Source: Bacteroides sp.
GTDB taxonomy: Bacteria > Bacteroidota > Bacteroidia > Bacteroidales > SM23-62
NCBI GenBank assembly: GCA_011053095.1
Contig: DRHS01000140.1
Coordinates: forward strand, 1-38,621
Direction: 5' to 3'
Length of the DNA: 38,621 bases
Shown: piece by piece, positions 32,880 through 38,621 of the stretch
Layout: each line of letters opens with the position of its first letter
Position numbering within the stretch: the first letter of the stretch is position 1
The notes under the pieces: model-generated
Databases searched by the model: none
What the model was told of the DNA's origin: nothing
What the model saw: the letters and a program-made list of their open reading frames with translations, nothing else
Position numbers and translations under genes: made by a program

Positions 32880-32887
32880 CAAAGATA
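32880..32887 (-). promoter_or_regulatory. Candidate -7 box (TATCTTTG) for lysS
   Basis: On the minus strand TATCTTTG matches TAnnTTTG exactly, 22 bases before the chosen LysS ATG. Its presence argues against the longer 599-residue reading of LysS. Confidence 0.45.
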
Positions 32888-32902
32888 ATCAAATTTTTCC
32901 GC

Positions 32903-32910
32903 TACATTTG
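32903..32910 (+). promoter_or_regulatory. Candidate -7 box (TACATTTG) for lipB
   Basis: An exact TAnnTTTG match 58 bases before the lipB ATG, only 15 bp from the opposing lysS box. The two promoters therefore overlap back to back and may compete. A TTTG at 32874-32877 is too far upstream for a normal -33 spacing. Confidence 0.45.
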
Positions 32911-32968
32911 TGGTGATATTTCCCATTGAGCAGACAGGTTTTCCCCTACCTTTAGATCAATCCCGTAC

Positions 32969-33679
32969 ATGCAGAGCACCCGGATAAACAATATACAATT
33001 TCGCAACCTTGGTCTGATTGATTACAAGGAAGCCTGGGATTTGCAGGAGAAAACCCTGGACGCTGTAGTGAAAGAAAAACTGGAATCCGGTACCAGGAAT
33101 GCACCAAAGAGCCAGGTGGTTTATTTTTGCGAGCATCCACATGTTTATACTCTCGGCAAAAGTGGCGAAAATCAGAATCTTCTTATACCGGATGAGTTCC
33201 TAAAGAAGATTAATGCTACTTACTATAAGATCGACAGGGGAGGGGATATCACATACCACGGACCAGGTCAGATCGTGGGTTATCCTGTCATAGATCTTGA
33301 ATCGATTGGAGTAAAAGTTAAGGATTACGTATGGAAACTGGAGGAATCAGTGATACGGACACTTGATGATTTTGGTATTTCTTCGGAGAGACTGAATGGT
33401 TCAACTGGTGTCTGGCTAGACGCTGAAAAGCCGGGAAAAACCAGAAAGATCTGTGCTATAGGGGTTCGTATAAGCAGGTACGTTACCATGCATGGATTTG
33501 CCTTTAATGTCAATACAGATTTGAGATATTTTCAGTATATTAACCCCTGCGGATTTACCGATAAAGGAGTTACTTCTCTTCAACAGGAGCTGCATCGTGA
33601 ACTCGATATGGCAGAAGTCAATCAGATTTTGAAAAACAGGTTGTCAGAGGTTTTCCAGATAGAATTAATTACATCGTAG
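32969..33679 (+). CDS. lipB: Octanoyltransferase (lipoate biosynthesis)
   Basis: A 236-residue cytoplasmic enzyme that moves octanoyl from ACP to lipoyl domains, the step before LipA (encoded at 18275). The fold signature is RGGDITYHGPGQIVGYPVIDL (90-110). The catalytic lysine is K160 (GKTRKICAIGVRI) and the acyl-accepting cysteine is C194 (NPCGFTDKGVTSL). Length is normal for the family. The recJ gene follows 4 bp after the stop, so the two are co-transcribed. Confidence 0.96.
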   Translation: MQSTRINNIQFRNLGLIDYKEAWDLQEKTLDAVVKEKLESGTRNAPKSQVVYFCEHPHVYTLGKSGENQNLLIPDEFLKKINATYYKIDRGGDITYHGPGQIVGYPVIDLESIGVKVKDYVWKLEESVIRTLDDFGISSERLNGSTGVWLDAEKPGKTRKICAIGVRISRYVTMHGFAFNVNTDLRYFQYINPCGFTDKGVTSLQQELHRELDMAEVNQILKNRLSEVFQIELITS

Positions 33680-33683
33680 GGCT

Positions 33684-35399
33684 ATGGAGAAAAACTGGAT
33701 ACTGAAGAGCCAGGGAGATGCAGCAACGGTAGACCGGCTTTCAACTGAGCTTGGAATAACTAAACCTCTTGCAACACTTCTATTTCAGCGCGGAGTCAAT
33801 ACATTTGATGAAGCTAAAAGTTTTTTCCGGCCTGAGATAACTGACCTCCACGATCCCTTCCTGATGAAGGATATGGATAAGGCTGTTGTCAGGATAAAGA
33901 CCGCTCTCGAGAATAAGGAAACTATACTTGTTTATGGTGATTACGATGTAGACGGTACTACTTCAGTGGCACTTGTCTATACCTTTCTGAAATCATTCTA
34001 TGATTCGTTGGATTTTTATATACCTGATAGATACCATGAAGGTTATGGTGTATCCCAGGAAGGTATTGATTATGCCCGGGAGACGGGTGCATCCCTGATA
34101 ATAGCTCTTGATTGCGGTATCAAGGCAATAGAAAAGGTTAAATATGCCAAGCACCATGGAATTGATTTTATTATATGTGATCATCATAATCCGGGCAGTG
34201 AAATCCCACCGGCAGTAGCTGTGCTTGATCCCAAGCGTATCGACTGTTCTTATCCAGACAAAGATCTGTCAGGTTGCGGGGTTGGTTTTAAACTTATCCA
34301 GGGATTTGCAGCCAGAAATGACATTCCTTTTGAAGAGCTGGTGCCTTATCTTGATCTTGTAGCCGTAAGCATCGCTTCAGATATTGTTTCCGTTACCGGA
34401 GAAAACAGGATTCTCGCACACTTCGGACTTAAGCAGCTGAACAGAGCTCCACGAATCGGACTAAAGGCAATAATTGAACTCGCGGGAATAGTTGAAAAGG
34501 AAATCACTATTGATGATGTGGTATTTAAAATTGGTCCAAGGATTAATGCTGCCGGGCGCATGGAATCAGGTAAATCAGCGGTAAGCCTGTTAATTGCGCA
34601 GGATAAGGACCGGGCCAAGGTAATGGGAGATAAAGTAGATAATTACAATACGGACAGAAGGGATATTGATACGAATATCACCCAGGAAGCACTTGATATG
34701 ATAGGCAGGGATACTGAGCTGCAAAAGCTAAAATCCACTGTATTGTTTAATCCAAACTGGCATAAGGGAGTAATTGGTATTGTCGCATCCAGACTAATCG
34801 ATACCTGGTACCGGCCCACCGTTATTCTGACCGAATCTAATGGGTTAGCCACCGGCTCGGCCCGTTCAGTTTTCGGGTTTGACCTTTACCAGGCAGTGGA
34901 ATCATGCAGTGACCTGTTGGAGAATTTTGGGGGACATAAATATGCTGCCGGTCTTACAATGAAACTTGATAATATTCCTAAATTCCAGAAGCGATTTGAA
35001 GAATTTGTATCCAATGCGATTGCTCCTGATCAACTAATTCCGATAGTAGAAATAGATACCGAAATACCGCTCAGTGAGATCGACCAGAAGTTCTTTCGTA
35101 TTCTGAAGCAATTTGAACCCTTTGGTCCTGAAAATATGGCCCCTATTTTTCTTACTGAAAGTGTAGCGGATAACGGAACAGGAAAGGTTGTGGGAAATAC
35201 AGGAGACCATTTGAAAATGAACCTTATCCAGGAGGAGGATCCGTATAAAGTATATCCGGCTATTGCATTCCAGATGGGGAACCTTTATAAAAAGATTAAC
35301 AACGGCCAGGGTTTTGATGTCTGCTACACGGTGGAACAGAATTCATTTATGGGCCGCACCAACCTCCAGCTGAATATTAAGGATATGAAGTTCGACTGA
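33684..35399 (+). CDS. recJ: Single-stranded-DNA-specific exonuclease RecJ
   Basis: A 571-residue DHH-superfamily nuclease degrading single-stranded DNA 5' to 3' in recombination and mismatch repair. Catalytic metal-binding motifs are in order: VYGDYDVDGTTS (83-94), LDCG (142-145), CDHHNPG (165-171, the DHH motif) and, in the DHHA1 part, GPRINAAGRMESG (near 289). The DHHA1 motif SGGHK-like ENFGGHKYAAGLTM is near 413. A C-terminal OB fold follows (about 470-571). The length is the usual one. It starts 4 bp after lipB. Confidence 0.95.
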   Translation: MEKNWILKSQGDAATVDRLSTELGITKPLATLLFQRGVNTFDEAKSFFRPEITDLHDPFLMKDMDKAVVRIKTALENKETILVYGDYDVDGTTSVALVYTFLKSFYDSLDFYIPDRYHEGYGVSQEGIDYARETGASLIIALDCGIKAIEKVKYAKHHGIDFIICDHHNPGSEIPPAVAVLDPKRIDCSYPDKDLSGCGVGFKLIQGFAARNDIPFEELVPYLDLVAVSIASDIVSVTGENRILAHFGLKQLNRAPRIGLKAIIELAGIVEKEITIDDVVFKIGPRINAAGRMESGKSAVSLLIAQDKDRAKVMGDKVDNYNTDRRDIDTNITQEALDMIGRDTELQKLKSTVLFNPNWHKGVIGIVASRLIDTWYRPTVILTESNGLATGSARSVFGFDLYQAVESCSDLLENFGGHKYAAGLTMKLDNIPKFQKRFEEFVSNAIAPDQLIPIVEIDTEIPLSEIDQKFFRILKQFEPFGPENMAPIFLTESVADNGTGKVVGNTGDHLKMNLIQEEDPYKVYPAIAFQMGNLYKKINNGQGFDVCYTVEQNSFMGRTNLQLNIKDMKFD

Positions 35400-35461
35400 T
35401 CCTATTCATTCAGGATTCTCTTTTCATTGATTTTTATTTCACTATTTCATATCTTTAGGTA

Positions 35462-35585
35462 ATGGAGGAGATCAAACAAATTCAACATAGCCTTTTTCAG
35501 CAAATCAAAGAAAGCCTCCCAGATTCTCTTTCTTTTATCCATGAAATTTCCGATGTTCTCGAAATAAGTTATGACAGCTCATATG
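35462..35585 (+). pseudogene. Truncated N terminus of an HTH regulator fused to other sequence
   Basis: The first 41 codons (MEEIKQIQHSLFQQIKESLP onwards to DVLEISYDSSY) resemble the N-terminal helix-turn-helix part of a Bacteroidota XRE-like regulator family, in which the equivalent of ISYDSSY is normally followed by RRIRGEK. Here the frame instead continues out of frame into an aldo/keto reductase and stops at 35644 after VPGRKPGGNVRRIFQRQAP. The rest of the regulator (usually a further 150-250 residues) is missing. The junction lies within ACAGCTCATA (about 35574-35583), which would fit both genes. Family assignment is from memory of the motif, not an alignment. Confidence 0.6.
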
Positions 35586-36413
35586 TACCAGGAAGGAAAC
35601 CAGGAGGCAATGTTAGGAGAATTTTTCAAAGACAAGCCCCGTGATTCATATGTGATTGCGACAAAAGTTATTCCCCCGGGACTGACTGATTTTATGACCG
35701 GTGAAATTGGGGAAGAATTCTCAGTTGAAGCCTATCTTGAAATGTTTGAGACAAGTCTGAAAAGACTTCAAATGGATTATGTTGATATTTTCTATCAGCA
35801 TGTAGTGGCTACTGAAGATGCTGTACTCCGCGATGACCTCCTTGGTGCAATGCAGAAGATGAAGGATCAGGGTAAGGCTCGGTGCATTGGGGTAAGTACC
35901 CATTATAACCAGGGGATGGGTTATATCGGCATGAAAGCACTGGCAGGAAATTATCTCGCAGAAGAGAAAAGCAAACCTGTTGATCCTGTAGCGGCTTTAA
36001 AATGGGTCCTTCAGGATCCAAGTATTTGCACCATCATCCCCGGATATACAGCCTATGATCAGATAGAGACAGATGTTGAAGTGATGTATGATATTGACCT
36101 GACCCCGGACGAAGAAGCTGAACTGGAAGAGGGCAGGAAGCTGACAGGATTGTTTTGCCAGGGATGTGGCACCTGTAAAGGAACATGTACCAACAACCTG
36201 CCTGTTCCGGATCTGATGCGTGCCTATATGTATGCATACGGATATGCGGATATAGAAAAAGCACGTGGTGTTCTTGACACCAGGAACATTGATTCAAATC
36301 CCTGCAAAGGATGCAGTTCTTGCACAGTCAGTTGTGCCAGGAATTTCCCTGTGCATGACAGAATTGAGAAAATCGCAAGACTGAAAAATGTTCCTAAAGA
36401 TTTTATTGTATAA
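35571..36413 (+). pseudogene. N-terminally truncated aldo/keto reductase with two 4Fe-4S motifs
   Basis: The open frame has 280 codons and begins VMTAHMYQEGNQEAML, where a complete enzyme would read YIDTAHMYQEGNQEAML, so the first roughly 50 residues of the TIM barrel and the catalytic aspartate are gone. The tyrosine (AHMY), lysine (SYVIATK) and histidine (FYQH) of the AKR tetrad remain. A second lesion is likely at CIGVSTHYNQ/GMGYIGMKALAG, where family members have about 45 more residues. The tail is intact and has two clusters spaced C-x2-C-x2-C-x3-C (CQGCGTCKGTC and CKGCSSCTVSC), as in ferredoxin-like AKRs. A product starting at the accidental ATG could be made but is unlikely to fold as an enzyme. 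Confidence 0.72.
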
Positions 36414-36430
36414 AAAGGCAGGTTCAGTTT

Positions 36431-36753
36431 TCAGAATCTCAGTCTCATCTGAACATTAATATCCTGCCGGTGATGGCCCTGGATTTCATTCAGTCCACTG
36501 CTTATGGATTCCCGGTCGGGGTACCAGCTGAGGGCGTATTTGAACCAGTTATCAATGTGGCGGCTAAGATCGAGGCGGGTGTTTAGGTAGTTCCGTATCT
36601 GTAATACGACAAATGTTAATATCTGTATCTGGCAGTAAACCAGTGACATAAATGTGGCAACAAATAATTCATGCCTGTATTTATTGATAATTTTGTAGCA
36701 TTCATCCCGGTCTGGTAGTTATAAAGGTTGCCTATGTAGGCCATTCCACTCAT
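36431..36753 (-). pseudogene. Remnant of an outer-membrane beta-barrel protein
   Basis: Two overlapping-frame fragments on the minus strand look like barrel strands. The first, from 36753 to 36616, gives MSGMAYIGNLYNYQTGMNAT, then ..GMNYLL..WFTARYRY-stop. The second, ending at 36431, gives RNYLNTRLDLSRHIDNWFKY, SWYPDRESISSGLNEIQGHH and a terminal MRLRF. The last residues (alternating polar/aromatic, final F) are typical of an outer-membrane protein C terminus, and GLNEIQG-like motifs occur at the end of large Bacteroidota barrel proteins with helix-hairpin-helix N-terminal parts. The main body is missing, so this is a decayed tail. The family call is tentative. Confidence 0.5.
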
Positions 36754-36927
36754 AATCAAATACTTTGATTAACAGCAAAGCCGCATAACGGCAGTCTGTC
36801 TAAAAACCACCGCCTCGCGGTCTGCTTTAGTGATTCTATGTCCTATATTTCATTTTGCTCACTATGGCTAAAGGTATACCGCCTTGGTATTTCTTATTAC
36901 AGGCTGGCATATGACACAACCTAAGTT
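36754..36927. other. Non-coding stretch with short hairpins
   Basis: No gene is recognisable. Two compact inverted repeats occur, GCCG-CATAA-CGGC (about 36780-36792) and ACCGC-CTC-GCGGT (about 36808-36820), flanked by AAAGC and GCTTT that could close an outer stem. It also holds the region downstream of the DUF1254 gene. It might be a small repeated or structured element; terminator function is possible but no T-run follows. Confidence 0.3.
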
Positions 36928-38457
36928 TTAATCGCCAATGATTTCTATTTCACCAGGTTTCCAGGTTTTATCAAACCAGGCTTCAAGTGGGCCATAAATT
37001 CTCAATATGGTGAACCACCCTTTGTTTTCTATTGTCTGAATCCAATTCTTCTCTTTTCCTTTTGGAGCCTCTGGACCAAAATACAGGTCAACAGATCCAT
37101 CATTATTCTTTACGAGATCACTAAGTTCGCTGTTAACGCTTGGAAAAGGATTATCCGTTTCTAACATACTTCGGGTTTGCGGATCATAAAGTACAACGGA
37201 CCAGAAGTCTTTTACCGGCGGATTTGCTGGAATGTTTAGCTTATAGGTGTTTGAACCATCTAAGTAATCACCCCTGCTGTCCTTGTAGACAGCAGCATAT
37301 TGAGAACCAACCCCCACCATTTCAATTTCCATGGCCGGCGTAACTGCGGTTGCTATGTAATGGAACAATGTTCTTCCATCAAGTTCCCTCGCATTGTTCT
37401 TCTGGAACTGGTATCCACCCAGAAAAGCTATCGTCCAATTGCTATTTGGGTAAAGATAGATAGCTTCATTGCGGGGACTAAATGAGATCGCCCGGGCGGT
37501 TGCATTACCCACCTTTATCGCATCTTCTAAAATATCTTTCATCCTCTCGTCCGGATTAAAAGGATTTCCCTTTTCGATTCCAATCGATTTAAAAAGCCCT
37601 AAAATTTGTGGCTCAAAAGCTTCTGATGGCTCATATTGGATCACTTCGTTTAGTTCTTCATAAAACTTGAAATCATTGGCATGAACCGTATTAAATCTTT
37701 TCCCTGACCAATCCAAAAACTCCGCTTTTGGTGGATCTTCTGCCTGACTGAGAAGATAAATGTTTGTATTGGCCTTTATGCTTTGCACAGCAGGTTTTGG
37801 ATCGCCGTTTTGTAGGAAACCTCTCCAGAAAATTATATTCTGGTAAGTTGGAGATTTAACAACATAATATCCATCCGGAACAGCTTCGTCATAGTTGGGT
37901 GGCAGGACAAGAAACTTACCGCCCAAGCCTCTGTCCGGACCAGCATTCCCCATATCTGTTACGTACCGGAAGAACATATCATTGATCATACCCAGGGTAT
38001 TTGGAGGACTTTCTATCACCACTGGCCCGTTTTTAAGGTCGAAATAACTTATGGTGTATACCGACTCTGTATTTGGAGTCAGAAATATGGATTTTGAATC
38101 CATCAGGTTTTCGAATATTCCAAATTCACCGAGAGAATTTAGACCAGCACCTTTGAATCCCTCGATTAATGCTTGCATGGATGCGGCAGGAATACCATTT
38201 AAGAACGTCTCTACACCTCGGATAAAATCCAGATTATCGTACACCTTCTTGACTGTTTCATCGGAAGGATAACCATCAAAATAGGAAATAGAACCTAGTC
38301 TATCAGATTGCACTTCAGACGGAGTGACAATGTGCTTTTTTATCGGTTCAATTTCAGATACGGTTTTAGCAACCTCCCTTCCTTTCTCCTTAGTAGTACA
38401 AGAAAGGATCGAAAGTAAAATGCATCCGAAAAAAAGCAATTGGAGTTTCGTTTTCAT
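36928..38457 (-). CDS. DUF1254/DUF1214-domain lipoprotein
   Basis: A 509-residue exported protein. Residues 1-20 are a lipoprotein signal (SILSC lipobox, C20). Residues about 75-210 match DUF1254 (VYDNLDFIRGVETFLNGIP, LTPNTESVYTISYFDLKNGP, IESPPNTLGMINDMFFRYVTDMG in part, GGKFLVLPP). Residues about 370-495 match DUF1214 (NIPANPPVKDFWSVVLYDPQTRS, FGPEAP, NWIQT, GWFTILRIYGPLEAWFDKTW). This two-domain family is widespread and its biochemical role is unknown. The final KTWKPGEIE is the usual end. The gene is monocistronic, and the upstream 164 bp to the window edge has no clear promoter box. It could be recently acquired, as it lies beside a decayed region. Confidence 0.9.
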   Translation of the reverse strand: MKTKLQLLFFGCILLSILSCTTKEKGREVAKTVSEIEPIKKHIVTPSEVQSDRLGSISYFDGYPSDETVKKVYDNLDFIRGVETFLNGIPAASMQALIEGFKGAGLNSLGEFGIFENLMDSKSIFLTPNTESVYTISYFDLKNGPVVIESPPNTLGMINDMFFRYVTDMGNAGPDRGLGGKFLVLPPNYDEAVPDGYYVVKSPTYQNIIFWRGFLQNGDPKPAVQSIKANTNIYLLSQAEDPPKAEFLDWSGKRFNTVHANDFKFYEELNEVIQYEPSEAFEPQILGLFKSIGIEKGNPFNPDERMKDILEDAIKVGNATARAISFSPRNEAIYLYPNSNWTIAFLGGYQFQKNNARELDGRTLFHYIATAVTPAMEIEMVGVGSQYAAVYKDSRGDYLDGSNTYKLNIPANPPVKDFWSVVLYDPQTRSMLETDNPFPSVNSELSDLVKNNDGSVDLYFGPEAPKGKEKNWIQTIENKGWFTILRIYGPLEAWFDKTWKPGEIEIIGD

Positions 38458-38621
38458 ATTAGTTTGGTTTTATAATTAGGGTTTCCTGTCCAAGTCAGGT
38501 AAAAATGATTGATTTTTAGCAATAGTTTCTTTGATACTTTTTTTTCAAAAAAATAGTGATGTCAACTCCATTTTATTTGTAATCATTCTACATAACAGCA
38601 CTCCTTTTCACATATGGGCAT
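38458..38621. other. Upstream region of the DUF1254 gene, to window edge
   Basis: AT-rich leader of the minus-strand lipoprotein gene with long T and A runs around 38529-38552. No TAnnTTTG box, hairpin or further start of a gene was recognised. Confidence 0.3.

Noticed and set aside
1..38621. CRISPR arrays, tRNA or rRNA genes
   Set aside because: No regularly spaced repeats with unique spacers and no cloverleaf or ribosomal RNA sequence were recognised in any gap.

Overview
The window looks like a chromosomal segment of an anaerobic or facultative member of the Bacteroidota (probably Bacteroidales/Marinilabiliales-like). Evidence: a type IX secretion (T9SS) C-terminal sorting domain at 13257-18026, several promoters with the Bacteroidetes -7 box TAnnTTTG, almost no recognisable Shine-Dalgarno sequences, menaquinone-type UbiE/MenG, Tat-signal Gfo/Idh and aldo/keto reductase proteins, tandem haem-binding domain proteins, and a lysyl-tRNA synthetase with an extended C terminus. 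No rRNA, tRNA or CRISPR array was seen.

Layout. 1-1272: an ISAzo13-like insertion sequence. 1336-3404: an AcpH-like phosphodiesterase divergent from a COG2403-type P-loop protein. 3427-11704: the most interesting block, a GntR/sugar-binding-type regulator followed by six tightly spaced co-directional genes: corrinoid protein, methyl-THF:corrinoid-type methyltransferase, MetV-MetF fusion, formate-THF ligase, formate/nitrite channel, and a 2Fe-2S/ASKHA reductive activator of corrinoid proteins. 11773-18026: glucose-6-phosphate isomerase and a very large secreted beta-helix protein. 18275-22011: lipoyl synthase, a lipoprotein, two haem-binding membrane proteins and a methyltransferase. 22006-23064: a heavily decayed Tat-type Fe-S aldo/keto reductase. 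23138-28568: a glycosyltransferase 39 protein, MenG/UbiE, a small lipoprotein, a serine hydrolase and an FG-GAP-like protein. 28572-35399: Upp, a Tat-signal oxidoreductase, LysS, LipB and RecJ. 35462-36753: a patch of gene remains (regulator fragment joined to a truncated aldo/keto reductase, and an outer-membrane barrel tail). 36928-38457: a DUF1254/DUF1214 lipoprotein.

How the genes work together. The 4590-11704 operon encodes most of the methyl branch of the Wood-Ljungdahl pathway plus a corrinoid shuttle and its reactivator, but the window has no CO dehydrogenase/acetyl-CoA synthase, no FolD and no recognisable substrate:corrinoid methyltransferase (MT1). My inference is a methyl-oxidising module. 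A methyl group from an unknown donor would be loaded on the corrinoid protein, moved to THF, oxidised via MetVF and a FolD encoded elsewhere, and released by Fhs with ATP formation as formate, which leaves through the FNT channel. The reverse direction (formate to methyl-corrinoid) cannot be excluded.

The 22-23 kb and 35.4-36.8 kb patches show active gene decay: nonsense, frameshift and deletion events in two Fe-S aldo/keto reductases and one outer-membrane protein. One deletion junction fuses a regulator's N terminus to an aldo/keto reductase at a short shared sequence.
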